From: Alphaproteobacteria bacterium
Lineage (GTDB): Bacteria > Pseudomonadota > Alphaproteobacteria > Sphingomonadales > Rhodothalassiaceae
Direction of reading: 5' to 3'
Length of the DNA stretch: 6,976 nucleotides
Assembly: GCA_003694205.1 (NCBI GenBank)
Contig: RFKS01000062.1
Span: forward strand, 1 to 6,976
The notes beneath the pieces were generated by a model. The model made no database searches. It saw only the letters and a list, made by a program, of their open reading frames with translations, and had not been told where the DNA came from. The translations under genes were made by a program, and so were the position numbers. Shown piece after piece: positions 1 through 5,666 of the stretch; the first letter of the stretch is position 1; every line of letters begins with the position of its first letter.

Positions 1-272
1 CGGCCCTCGGCTGCCCGTTCCTGCTTGTTGCCGGCAACTATCTCGGCACGCTGAGCCACAGCATCGCGACCGTGGAGGCGCTCGCCGCACGCGGGCTCCG
101 GCCCCGCGCGATCATTCTCAGCGATCGTGGCGACGGGCCGGTCGCGGTCGCAGAGACCGCGAGCGCGCTGACGACGCGTCTGCGACTGCCGGTCCACATC
201 CTGCCGACCCTTGAGGGTACGGCACCCTGGCAGCGGGCCCCGAATCTCCTCGCGCCGCTCGGCATGATCTGA
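1..272 (+). CDS. bioD: Dethiobiotin synthetase-like protein (BioD family), C-terminal part
   Basis: The reading frame is open from base 3 and ends at TGA 270-272, so only about the last 89 residues are present; the N-terminal P-loop lies outside the window. The visible part begins ALGCPFLLVAGNYLGTLSH and continues through an ATVEALAARGL helix, a strand (RAIILSD), and a C-terminal PVHILPTLEG segment. The LVAG-x-YLGT-[LI]-xH pattern followed by a helix and ARGL matches the region of BioD where E. coli has LVVGVKLGCINH. BioD forms the ureido ring of dethiobiotin from 7,8-diaminopelargonate, CO2 and ATP in the biotin pathway. No other biotin gene is visible downstream, and a GC hairpin follows the stop, so the gene seems to end its unit. 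Without the nucleotide-binding half, another member of the same P-loop fold cannot be excluded. Confidence 0.6.
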   Translation, partial: ALGCPFLLVAGNYLGTLSHSIATVEALAARGLRPRAIILSDRGDGPVAVAETASALTTRLRLPVHILPTLEGTAPWQRAPNLLAPLGMI

Positions 273-290
273 CGGGTCAGCACGCCGCGC

Positions 291-309
291 CCCGGCAGAG
301 CCTGCCGGG
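291..309 (+). terminator. GC-rich hairpin after the BioD-like gene, possible terminator
   Basis: A perfect 8-bp stem (CCCGGCAG at 291-298 with CTGCCGGG at 302-309) and a 3-base loop sits 19 bases after the BioD-like stop codon. The following bases (TTGGT) are only weakly T-rich, so it is not a textbook intrinsic terminator. Position and stem strength still suggest a 3' end or a transcript-stabilising structure. The rest of the gap, to the next gene at 437, shows nothing I can support. Confidence 0.5.
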
Positions 310-436
310 TTGGTCGGGGCTGGCATCCACGGCCGCTGGGGAATCGCTGTGCAATCAATACCTTCCCCCCGCCATGCGTACTGGCCCGAGTCTTGCTGGG
401 ACAGGGTGAACGCAACCGGCCATGGAGGAGCCAGCG

Positions 437-661
437 ATGCCCGAGATCCAGGATTTCGACCCCGATGTCTATTTCGGAATTGCCGCCGAGAACCTGCTCC
501 GGAATTTTGGCGAGCGCGCTCTCTATTATGCGGAGGAAGCGCTGAAGAAAATGCGCGCGCTCGGCGACGACGATGGTTTCGACATGTGGCTTGGCATCCA
601 GCGACAGATGATCGAGCGCGTCCGACGCACACATATTCCCGAAGGCGCAACGATCCACTGA
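437..661 (+). CDS. Small uncharacterised acidic protein (74 aa)
   Basis: I do not recognise this protein. It reads MPEIQDFDPDVYFGIAAENL and so on, with no Cys, no signal peptide and no membrane segment. It looks almost entirely alpha-helical: a helix around residues 12-23, a second with the ALYYAEEALKKM stretch at 28-39, a GDDDG turn at 43-47, and a third at 48-64, followed by a short tail. ATG 437 is preferred over the in-frame ATG at 422 because GGAGGAG at 424-430 lies 6 bases before 437 and would be inside the gene for the longer form. The strong ribosome-binding site, normal codon use and compact helical design support a real cytoplasmic gene. It converges on the ATL gene, with only 8 bases between the two stop codons. 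The spacing of aromatic and acidic residues suggests a small helical regulator or adaptor, but this is a guess. Confidence 0.72.
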   Translation: MPEIQDFDPDVYFGIAAENLLRNFGERALYYAEEALKKMRALGDDDGFDMWLGIQRQMIERVRRTHIPEGATIH

Positions 662-671
662 GTCCTGGATC
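652..671. other. Short inverted repeat spanning the two convergent stop codons
   Basis: GATCCA at 652-657 and TGGATC at 666-671 form a 6-bp inverted repeat with an 8-base loop. It covers the stop of the small plus-strand gene and part of the stop of the convergent ATL gene. There is no T-run on either side, so bidirectional terminator function is only possible, and a 6-bp repeat may be chance. Confidence 0.2.
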
Positions 672-1035
672 AGCGAGCCGGCGCCGCGAAGGCCGCCGCA
701 GGATCGAGCCCCATCTCGGCAAGCGTCAGGGGATCGGGCCCATTCCAGCCGAAACGCCGCCAGTCGACCCGCCCGTCGGCACCGAATTCGACGCCCTCGG
801 CGACAAGGCGCCGCCGCTGTTCGGCACCACCGGCGTGCCCCGAAATCCCGCCATGGGCATTGATCACCCGATGCCAGGGAAGCTCGCCACTCTCGCCGCG
901 ACCGGCAAGCGCGTAGCCGACCATGCGCGGCGTGACACCCGGGAGATAGCCGGCGATCTGGCCGTAGCTCGCCACGCGCCCGCGGGGAATCAGGCGCACA
1001 AGCGCCAGGATCTGCTCGGTTTTGCGCGCCTGCAC
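670..1035 (-). CDS. Alkyltransferase-like protein (ATL, MGMT-fold DNA repair protein)
   Basis: This 121-residue protein has the C-terminal DNA-binding domain of O6-alkylguanine-DNA alkyltransferase. RVASYGQIA (20-28) carries the base-flipping Tyr24, and TPRMVGYAL (35-43) carries the arginine finger Arg37. ELPWHRVI (51-58) is the active-site loop, with Trp54 (bases 874-876) in place of the alkyl-accepting Cys. This Trp is the signature of bacterial ATL proteins such as E. coli YbaZ. Such proteins bind O6-alkylguanine without repairing it and hand the lesion to nucleotide excision repair. GTG at 1035 is chosen because GGGAGGA lies 5 bases upstream and the resulting N-terminus (QARKTEQILALV) matches family length. 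The open frame continues far upstream but only antisense to mtnP. A roughly 20-residue Ala/Pro tail after the usual end (LTLAEMGLDPAAAFAAPAR) is longer than in YbaZ. The gene is divergent from mtnP. Confidence 0.9.
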   Translation of the reverse strand: MQARKTEQILALVRLIPRGRVASYGQIAGYLPGVTPRMVGYALAGRGESGELPWHRVINAHGGISGHAGGAEQRRRLVAEGVEFGADGRVDWRRFGWNGPDPLTLAEMGLDPAAAFAAPAR

Positions 1036-1045
1036 GCGAATCCTC

Positions 1046-1095
1046 CCAAATGGGTCGGAACCGATCCGGCTTAGCCTTCCCGGGCCATATCCCGC
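1046..1095 (-). promoter_or_regulatory. Possible promoter for the ATL gene
   Basis: On the minus strand upstream of the ATL start, a TTGCGG hexamer is followed after 18 bases by TAAGCC. The latter lies inside GCTAAGCC, which partly resembles the alphaproteobacterial housekeeping -10 pattern GCTANAWC. It lies between the divergent ATL and mtnP starts. The match is weak and was judged by eye. Confidence 0.22.
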
Positions 1096-1101
1096 AAGGC
1101 C

Positions 1102-1133
1102 TTGACAGCGACCGGATGCTTGCGCACGCATAG
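1102..1133 (+). promoter_or_regulatory. Candidate promoter of mtnP-apt
   Basis: A perfect TTGACA -35 hexamer lies at 1102-1107, preceded by C as is common in alphaproteobacteria. A poor -10 (somewhere in CGCATAG, 1127-1133) follows after 18-20 bases. This would place the transcript start about 40 bases before the mtnP ATG. The -35 is convincing and the -10 is not. Confidence 0.42.
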
Positions 1134-1179
1134 CCGGACGTCCCGCTCCTGGGGCGCGGTCGAGAGGTATACGGGTGTC

Positions 1180-2058
1180 ATGGCGGTTCTGGGAGTTATT
1201 GGCGGCAGCGGTCTCTACGACCTCGAGGGACTCGAGGATGTGCGCTTTGAGGCCGTCGAGTCGCCGTTCGGGACGCCCTCGGATCTCATCGTGCGGGGAC
1301 GGCTCGGGGACCACGAGCTCGCCTTCCTGCCGCGCCACGGCCGCGGCCATCGCCTCATGCCGTCGGGCATCAACTACCGCGCCAACATCGACGCGCTGAA
1401 GCGTCTTGGCGTCACCGATATTCTGTCCCTTAGTGCCTGCGGCTCGCTGCGCGAGGACTTCGCGCCCGGCGACTTCGTTCTCGTCGACCAGTTCATCGAC
1501 CGCACGCGCGCCCGTGCCAGCAGCTTTTTCGGCAATGGCCTCGTCGCCCATGTCTCCATGGCCGAGCCGACCTGCCGCCGGCTGCGCCAGGCGGTCGCCG
1601 ATGTGGCGCAGACGCTCGACATCCGGGTTCATGATGGCGGCACCTATGTCGTGGTCGAGGGGCCGCAATTCTCGAGCCGTGCGGAATCCGAACTCTACCG
1701 CGCATGGGGTGCCGACATCATCGGCATGACCAACCTGCCGGAGGCGAAACTCGCCCGCGAAGCGGAAATCTGCTACCTCAGCGTCGGCATGGTCACCGAC
1801 TATGACTGCTGGCATGATGATCACGCAGCGGTCGAGGTTGCGCATGTGCTGCGAATCCTCGAGGCCAATGCGGCGGCGGCACGGCAGCTCGTCGCCGCGG
1901 CGGCGCCGGCGATCCTGTCGCGACGCCCGGACGTCTGCCCCGCCGGCTGCGACCGGGCCCTCGAGAACGCCATCGTCACCGCAGCCGAGATGCGCGACGG
2001 TGGTCTCGTTGCCAGGCTCGACGCGGTCGCGGGACGCGTCCTCGGTCGAGGACCCTAG
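1180..2058 (+). CDS. mtnP: S-methyl-5'-thioadenosine phosphorylase
   Basis: The 292-residue protein belongs to the PNP/MTAP family and phosphorolyses MTA, the by-product of polyamine synthesis, into adenine and 5-methylthioribose-1-phosphate. Phosphate-site motifs are IGGSGLYD (7-14, Ser10) and FLPRHGRGH (49-57, Arg52-His53). SACGSL follows at 85-90 and [11 protein letters not shown] at 160-170. The substrate site contains GMTNLPE (182-188, Met183) and TDYDCW (206-211) with Asp207 and Asp209. The Asp pair marks 6-aminopurine (MTA) preference over the Asn/Glu of purine nucleoside phosphorylases. ATG 1180 is chosen because the family N-terminus (VLGVIGGSG) follows at once; GAGAGG at 1162-1167 is a rather distant ribosome-binding site. 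Length is normal for the family. It is followed after 34 bases by apt, which uses the adenine produced. A close relative acting on methylthioinosine or 5'-deoxyadenosine is possible but less likely given the Asp pair. Confidence 0.93.
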   Translation: MAVLGVIGGSGLYDLEGLEDVRFEAVESPFGTPSDLIVRGRLGDHELAFLPRHGRGHRLMPSGINYRANIDALKRLGVTDILSLSACGSLREDFAPGDFVLVDQFIDRTRARASSFFGNGLVAHVSMAEPTCRRLRQAVADVAQTLDIRVHDGGTYVVVEGPQFSSRAESELYRAWGADIIGMTNLPEAKLAREAEICYLSVGMVTDYDCWHDDHAAVEVAHVLRILEANAAAARQLVAAAAPAILSRRPDVCPAGCDRALENAIVTAAEMRDGGLVARLDAVAGRVLGRGP

Positions 2059-2092
2059 CCACGCATCGCCGAAGAAGGATCGCCAGAGAAGG

Positions 2093-2686
2093 ATGCCCAT
2101 CAAGCGCAGGACCCCGGACGAGCCGCCGCCCGACCCCACCGGGTGGGCGACATCGCGAATCCGGACGATCCCGGATTTTCCGAAGCCGGGTGTGCTGTTC
2201 CGCGATATCACGACGCTGCTTGCCGACGCCCGGGGCTTCCGCAAGGCGGTCGACGAGCTCGTGCAGCCCTATGCCGGTGTCTCGATCGACAAGGTCGCCG
2301 GCATCGAGGCGCGCGGCTTCATCCTCGGCGGCGCGATCGCACATCAGCTCGGCTGCGGATTCATTCCGGTGCGCAAGGCGGGCAAGCTGCCGCACCGCGT
2401 GCTCGGCGAATCCTATACGCTCGAATATGGCGAGGACCGCCTCGAGATCCACGAGGACGCGATCGCCCATGGCGATTTCGTCCTCGTCGTCGACGATCTG
2501 ATCGCCACCGGGGGAACCGCCGAGGCCGCCATCCGACTCGTGCGCAAGGCCGGAGGACAAGTGGTCGCCGCCTGTTTCGTCATCGATCTTCCCGATCTCG
2601 GGGGCAGCGAGCGGGTACGGCGCATGGGGGTGGACGTGATCACCCTGTGCGAGCTCGAATCCGGCGAAACGGCGCACGCGTCTTGA
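2093..2686 (+). CDS. apt: Adenine phosphoribosyltransferase
   Basis: This 197-residue type I phosphoribosyltransferase makes AMP from adenine and PRPP in the cytoplasm. Visible landmarks are [17 protein letters not shown] (24-40), the standard APT N-terminal block, then [10 protein letters not shown] (71-80), RKAGKLPH (94-101), YTLEYG (108-113) and the PRPP-binding loop [13 protein letters not shown] (130-142) with its acidic pair Asp134-Asp135. Compared with many bacterial APTs of about 170-183 residues there is an N-terminal extension of roughly 20 residues rich in Pro, Arg and Lys. No start codon exists between it and the conserved block, so ATG 2093 is the nearest possible start. The purine-rich sequence before it (GAAGAAGGA at 2071-2079, and AGAAGG directly adjoining the ATG) is not ideally spaced. 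Located 34 bases after mtnP, it is almost certainly co-transcribed and removes the adenine product of MtnP. It converges with dapE. Confidence 0.94.
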   Translation: MPIKRRTPDEPPPDPTGWATSRIRTIPDFPKPGVLFRDITTLLADARGFRKAVDELVQPYAGVSIDKVAGIEARGFILGGAIAHQLGCGFIPVRKAGKLPHRVLGESYTLEYGEDRLEIHEDAIAHGDFVLVVDDLIATGGTAEAAIRLVRKAGGQVVAACFVIDLPDLGGSERVRRMGVDVITLCELESGETAHAS

Positions 2687-2711
2687 GCCAGACCAATATG
2701 TCGGCGGCTCA
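2684..2711. other. Inverted repeat joining the apt and dapE stop codons
   Basis: TGAGCC at 2684-2689 and GGCTCA at 2706-2711 are exact inverted copies, and each contains the TGA stop of its convergent gene. A further GAC/GTC pairing (2691-2693 with 2700-2702) could extend it as an imperfect hairpin. There is no T-tract. It may act as a shared bidirectional 3' end, but the stem is short. Confidence 0.3.
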
Positions 2712-3902
2712 GTCTGCCGGCGCGAGGATGCGCCGCAGAACGCCGAGATAGATGTCTCGCAGCGCCAGGATGTCGTCGATGGCCGCGGCCTCGTTCGCCT
2801 TGTGCATGGTCGCCCCGACGAGCCCGAACTCGACCACCGGACAATAGGCACGGATGAAGCGCGCATCCGAGGTGCCACCGGTGGTCGACAGCTCCGGTCG
2901 CCGCCCGAGGCGCTCCTCGATGGCGCCAACGACGGCCTCCGTCAGCGTCCCCGGCGGCGTGCGGAACGCCTCGCCCATGACGACGATGTCGAGCTCATAG
3001 TCGAGCCCGGTCGTGCCGAGCCGGTCGTGGAGCCACGTCTCGAGACTGTCCGCGCTGTGCAGGTCGTTGTAGCGGATGTTGAACCATGCCTCGGCGCGCC
3101 CCGGAATGACGTTGGTCGCGTGATTGTCGACCTTGAGATTGGTGATTTCGAGATGCGAGGGCTGAAAATGGGCGCTGCCGGCATCGAGCGGCTCGGCGAG
3201 CAGCGCGTCGAGAAGGCGCATCAGGCGCGGGATCGGATTCTCCGCCAGATGGGGATAGGCGACATGGCCCTGATGTCCCTCCACGACAAGTCGCGCATTG
3301 AGGCTGCCGCGGCGACCGATCTTCACCATCTCTCCGAGACGGCTCGGATTGGTCGGTTCGCCGACGAGGCAATGGTCGGGGATATGGCCCTTGTCCGCCA
3401 TCCAGGGCAGCATGGCCGCGGTGCCGTTGATTGCCGGGCCTTCCTCGTCGCCGGTGATGAGAAGGGAGATGGACCCGGAAAAGTCCGCCCCCCGCTCCTC
3501 GACATATCCTGCCACAGCGGCGATGAAGGCGGCGATCGCGCCCTTCATGTCGGCGGCACCGCGTCCGACCACGGCGCCGTCGACAATCTCGCCGGCGAAG
3601 GGGTCGACCTGCCATGCCTCGGGGTGGCCCACCGGAACCACATCGGAATGGCCGGCAAAGCAGAAATGCGGTGCGCCCTCTCCGAGACGGGCGAAGAGAT
3701 TGTGCACGGCCTCGGTGCCCGGAGCCGCAATCTTGCGCCGCCAGGTGCGAAAGCCCATGGCCTGCAAGGGGGCCTCGATGAGATCGAGCGCGCCGGCATC
3801 ATGCGGCGTCACCGACGGGCAGCGCACGAGCGCCTGCGTCAGGGCCACCGGATCGATCCGCAAGGCGGCGGTGGCGGCGATCGGAGCGGCGCGATCCGTC
3901 AT
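2709..3902 (-). CDS. dapE: Succinyl-diaminopimelate desuccinylase
   Basis: The 397-residue M20-family metallohydrolase removes succinate from N-succinyl-LL-2,6-diaminopimelate, giving LL-DAP for lysine and peptidoglycan. Metal ligands and catalytic residues are all present. [11 protein letters not shown] (82-92) has His85 and catalytic Asp87, GRGAADMKG (113-121) has the bridging Asp118, and TGDEEGP (150-156) has the general base Glu153 and ligand Glu154. GEPTNP (181-186) has Glu182, and GATMHKANE (363-371) has His367. The dimerisation (lid) domain occupies roughly 190-305, with the IGRRGS and [15 protein letters not shown] motifs. The length is close to the usual 375-385 residues, with about 15 extra N-terminal residues. 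ATG 3902 overlaps the dapD stop in an ATGA arrangement, with GAGAGG just upstream, so translation is probably coupled to dapD. It converges with apt. Confidence 0.96.
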   Translation of the reverse strand: MTDRAAPIAATAALRIDPVALTQALVRCPSVTPHDAGALDLIEAPLQAMGFRTWRRKIAAPGTEAVHNLFARLGEGAPHFCFAGHSDVVPVGHPEAWQVDPFAGEIVDGAVVGRGAADMKGAIAAFIAAVAGYVEERGADFSGSISLLITGDEEGPAINGTAAMLPWMADKGHIPDHCLVGEPTNPSRLGEMVKIGRRGSLNARLVVEGHQGHVAYPHLAENPIPRLMRLLDALLAEPLDAGSAHFQPSHLEITNLKVDNHATNVIPGRAEAWFNIRYNDLHSADSLETWLHDRLGTTGLDYELDIVVMGEAFRTPPGTLTEAVVGAIEERLGRRPELSTTGGTSDARFIRAYCPVVEFGLVGATMHKANEAAAIDDILALRDIYLGVLRRILAPAD

Positions 3903-4747
3903 GACCCTCTCAGGAGATCGTTGATGGCCGTTTTTGCACGCGTCCGGGCATCAACATGCTTGACGATCACGGCGCAGTAAAGCCCCGGACCGGGCGAGCC
4001 GTCCGGCAGCGGCTGCCCGGGAAGCGACCCCGGAACGACGACGGACCCGGCGGGAACGTGGCCACGATGGATCTCCCCCGTCTCGCGATCGACGATCTTC
4101 GTCGAGGCTCCGATATAGACCCCCATCGACAGCACGGCGCCCTCGCCGACAAGGACGCCCTCGGCGATCTCCGAGCGCGCACCGATGAAGCAGTTGTCCT
4201 CGATGATGACCGGCGCCGCCTGCAGCGGCTCGAGCACACCGCCGATGCCGACTCCGCCCGAGATATGGACGTTCGCACCGATCTGCGCACAGGAGCCGAT
4301 GGTCGCCCAGCTGTCGATCATCGTGCCCTCACCGACATGGGCGCCGATATTGACAAAGGACGGCATGAGCACGGCCTCGCGTCCGATATGGGCGCCACGG
4401 CGCACGATTGCACCTGGTACGGCGCGGAAGCCGGCGGCACGGAAGCGGACCTCGTCCCAGCCGTCGAATTTCGACGGCACCTTGTCGAACCAGACCCCGG
4501 CATGGCCGGCACCACCTGGAATGATGGCCATGTCGTTGAGACGAAAATAGAGCAGGACGGCCTTTTTCAGCCATTGCCGCACCTGCCAGCGGCCATCCTC
4601 CTTCTCGGCGATGCGCAGGCGGCCCGAATCGAGCCCGGCGATGGCCTCGTCGACGGCCTCGCGCACCACACCCCGTGTTTTCGGGCCAAGCGAATCCCGC
4701 TCTTGCCAGGCACTCTCGATCAGGGATCGGATATCGGTCGATGTCAC
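3899..4747 (-). CDS. dapD: 2,3,4,5-tetrahydropyridine-2,6-dicarboxylate N-succinyltransferase
   Basis: The 282-residue enzyme transfers succinyl from succinyl-CoA to tetrahydrodipicolinate in the succinylase branch of lysine/DAP synthesis. It has an N-terminal helical domain (1-100, including [20 protein letters not shown] at 29-48 and [15 protein letters not shown] at 58-72). A left-handed beta-helix of hexapeptide repeats follows at about 110-245, including [20 protein letters not shown] (128-147), IGSCAQIG (150-157), [17 protein letters not shown] (161-177) and [11 protein letters not shown] (184-194). The C-terminal cap ends in AINDLLRGS. It is near the E. coli length (274). The start is GTG 4747: a TGA lies 8 codons upstream in frame with no other start codon between, and the N-terminus ([13 protein letters not shown]) aligns with E. 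coli DapD. The ribosome-binding site is weak (GGAG/GGGG within the upstream 15 bases). It overlaps dapE by 4 bases and has a candidate promoter of its own. Confidence 0.96.
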   Translation of the reverse strand: MTSTDIRSLIESAWQERDSLGPKTRGVVREAVDEAIAGLDSGRLRIAEKEDGRWQVRQWLKKAVLLYFRLNDMAIIPGGAGHAGVWFDKVPSKFDGWDEVRFRAAGFRAVPGAIVRRGAHIGREAVLMPSFVNIGAHVGEGTMIDSWATIGSCAQIGANVHISGGVGIGGVLEPLQAAPVIIEDNCFIGARSEIAEGVLVGEGAVLSMGVYIGASTKIVDRETGEIHRGHVPAGSVVVPGSLPGQPLPDGSPGPGLYCAVIVKHVDARTRAKTAINDLLRGS

Positions 4748-4758
4748 GGGTGCCCCAT
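4744..4758 (-). other. Five-codon mini-frame overlapping the dapD GTG start
   Basis: On the minus strand ATG-GGG-CAC-CCG-TGA (4758 down to 4744) ends inside the dapD start, giving a GTGA overlap. If translated it could feed ribosomes onto the GTG by re-initiation, but its own ribosome-binding site (GCGGAG directly adjoining) is badly spaced. It may be chance. Confidence 0.15.
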
Positions 4759-4780
4759 CTCCGCAATCTCACGCCGCCGC

Positions 4781-4806
4781 ATGCTGTGCCGCGGCCGGCG
4801 CAGCAT
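4781..4806. promoter_or_regulatory. 26-bp inverted repeat, candidate operator at the dapD promoter
   Basis: Arms ATGCTGTGCCG (4781-4791) and CGGCGCAGCAT (4796-4806) match over 10 of 11 positions around a 4-base centre. The single mismatch is a T/G pair. The repeat overlaps the candidate -10 hexamer (4802-4807) and the expected transcript start (about 4795), the usual place for a repressor site. There is no T-run on either side, so a terminator for the HAD transcript is less likely. The protein that might bind is unknown. Confidence 0.45.
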
Positions 4807-4829
4807 AGTGAGGGGTCCCGCGAAGTCAA
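4802..4829 (-). promoter_or_regulatory. Candidate sigma-70-type promoter of dapD-dapE
   Basis: Reading the minus strand, TTGACT (4829-4824) is followed by a 16-base spacer and TATGCT (4807-4802). The -35 matches consensus at 5 of 6 positions and the -10 at 4 of 6. Transcription would start near 4795, leaving a leader of about 48 bases before the dapD GTG. It is the best promoter match seen by eye in this window and explains the 122-base gap between the HAD gene and dapD. Confidence 0.6.
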
Positions 4830-4869
4830 CCGGAGGGAGACGGTCCGAAAGGCAGGCCGGAAAGGACGC

Positions 4870-5538
4870 TCACGCCTGTGCGTTCAGGAAGGCGACCAGA
4901 TCGGCGATCTCGTAATCGACGGCCGCCGGCTGATGATCGACCGCGCCCCAGGCATAGCTTGTCCGGAGCCAGACCGTGGTCACGCCGCGTGCGGCGGCAG
5001 GCACGAGATTGCGCGCCATGTCCTCGACCATCACGGCGCGCCCGGGATCGATGGCAAACCGGTCAAGAAAGCGGTCAAAGCTCGATTCCGCCGGTTTCGG
5101 CTCATAGTCGGCAGCCACGAGATCGAAGATGCCGTCGATCTCCTCGGCAATGGCCAGTCGTGCGAGTACGCGTTCGGCATGGCGGGCCGAGCCGTTGGTG
5201 TAGACGAGGCAGCGTCCGGGAAGGGAGGCCAGCGCCTCGCCGAGGTCGCGGTCCGGCACCAGGGCGTCGAGATCGATATCGTGAACATGCTCGAGAAAGC
5301 GCTCGGGCGGCACATCGTGCTCGAGCATGAGCCCCCTGAGCGTCGTGCCATGGCGCAGGAAATAGTCCTTCTGGAGCGCCCGTGCCGATGCCTCGTCGAT
5401 TCCGAACAGCTCCGCGATGAACCCGCCCATGCGCTGATCGATCTGGTCGAACAGGGCACAGCCCGGCGAATAAAGCGTGTTGTCGAGATCGAAGATCCAG
5501 GTGTCGATCCCCGCCAGGCGCGGCACTGTGTCTTTCAC
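4870..5538 (-). CDS. HAD-superfamily hydrolase, probable pyrimidine 5'-nucleotidase type
   Basis: The 222-residue protein has all four HAD motifs. Motif I is WIFDLDNTLY (14-23, nucleophile Asp17 and acid/base Asp19) and motif II is VYTNGS (112-117). Motif III is the Lys in DYEPKP (Lys148), and motif IV is VEDMARN (171-177, Glu172-Asp173). Residues 30-95 form a helical cap. The DLDNTLY version of motif I and TNGS resemble the SDT1/pyrimidine 5'-nucleotidase subgroup, which dephosphorylates pyrimidine mononucleotides; substrate cannot be read from sequence. GTG 5538 is chosen because AAAGAGG lies 7 bases upstream and motif I falls at the usual distance from the N-terminus; the frame is open further upstream but that part has no family character. 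Upstream of dapD on the same strand, it may be partly co-transcribed with it, a neighbourhood I recall from other alphaproteobacteria. Confidence 0.87.
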   Translation of the reverse strand: MKDTVPRLAGIDTWIFDLDNTLYSPGCALFDQIDQRMGGFIAELFGIDEASARALQKDYFLRHGTTLRGLMLEHDVPPERFLEHVHDIDLDALVPDRDLGEALASLPGRCLVYTNGSARHAERVLARLAIAEEIDGIFDLVAADYEPKPAESSFDRFLDRFAIDPGRAVMVEDMARNLVPAAARGVTTVWLRTSYAWGAVDHQPAAVDYEIADLVAFLNAQA

Positions 5539-5567
5539 GCAGAAACCTCTTTCCCCGATCCTGCCGC

Positions 5568-5579
5568 CGTCGGCCGACG
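5568..5579. repeat. Perfect 12-bp palindrome in the HAD 5' leader region
   Basis: CGTCGGCCGACG is perfectly self-complementary. It lies 29 bases before the HAD start and about where the candidate HAD transcript would begin. It could be a protein-binding site or a leader hairpin. In DNA this GC-rich, such a palindrome is not rare by chance. Confidence 0.35.
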
Positions 5580-5583
5580 CCGG

Positions 5584-5611
5584 AATTAAGGGCGCCTTAA
5601 GGCGATGTCCA
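5584..5611 (-). promoter_or_regulatory. Possible promoter of the HAD gene
   Basis: On the minus strand TGGACA (5611-5606, 5 of 6 matches to the -35 consensus), a 16-base spacer and TTAATT (5589-5584, 3 of 6) would start transcription near 5579, about 40 bases before the HAD GTG. The spacer contains the palindrome at 5593-5604. The weak -10 keeps confidence low. Confidence 0.33.
5586..5604. repeat. Nested palindromes and direct repeats, candidate operator
   Basis: A perfect 12-bp palindrome CGCCTTAAGGCG (5593-5604) overlaps a second inverted repeat, TTAAGG-GCG-CCTTAA (5586-5600). As a result TTAAGG occurs twice in the same direction exactly 11 bp apart (5586 and 5597), about one helical turn. 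It sits in the divergent gap between the HAD and GGDEF genes, inside the spacer of the possible HAD promoter. AT-containing symmetry in an otherwise GC-rich gap is suggestive of an operator; no regulator is identified. Confidence 0.42.
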
Positions 5612-5666
5612 TAGTCTTGGTGCCGATGACGGACGAACCGGTTTCTTGCCACAGACGGCGGCGACA

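Noticed and set aside
38..658. A 206-codon minus-strand frame antisense to the BioD-like and small genes
   Set aside because: Its composition is shadow-like, with no motif and no plausible start context.
310..1074. A 254-codon plus-strand frame overlapping the small gene and antisense to ATL
   Set aside because: It conflicts with two better supported genes and has no ribosome-binding site or family signal.
1036..2244. Upstream continuation of the ATL frame on the minus strand (a 524-codon open frame in total)
   Set aside because: It is antisense to mtnP and apt and shows no family character. The ATL domain starts after a good ribosome-binding site and GTG at 1035, so the rest is a GC-rich shadow.
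1976..2929. A 317-codon minus-strand open frame across apt
   Set aside because: It is antisense to apt and overlaps dapE in another frame. Arg/Ser/Pro-rich composition and no motif mark it as a shadow.
2802..3980. A 392-codon plus-strand open frame
   Set aside because: It is antisense to dapE, which has all its catalytic residues. The long frame follows from high GC at third codon positions.
4781..4806. Intrinsic terminator for the HAD transcript
   Set aside because: The stem is good, but no T-run follows on either strand and the repeat overlaps a promoter -10, so an operator reading is preferred.
3956..5589. Two long overlapping plus-strand frames (3956-4915 and 4675-5589) antisense to dapD and the HAD gene
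   Set aside because: The minus-strand proteins are unmistakable DapD and HAD enzymes. The plus-strand products contain no recognisable domains.
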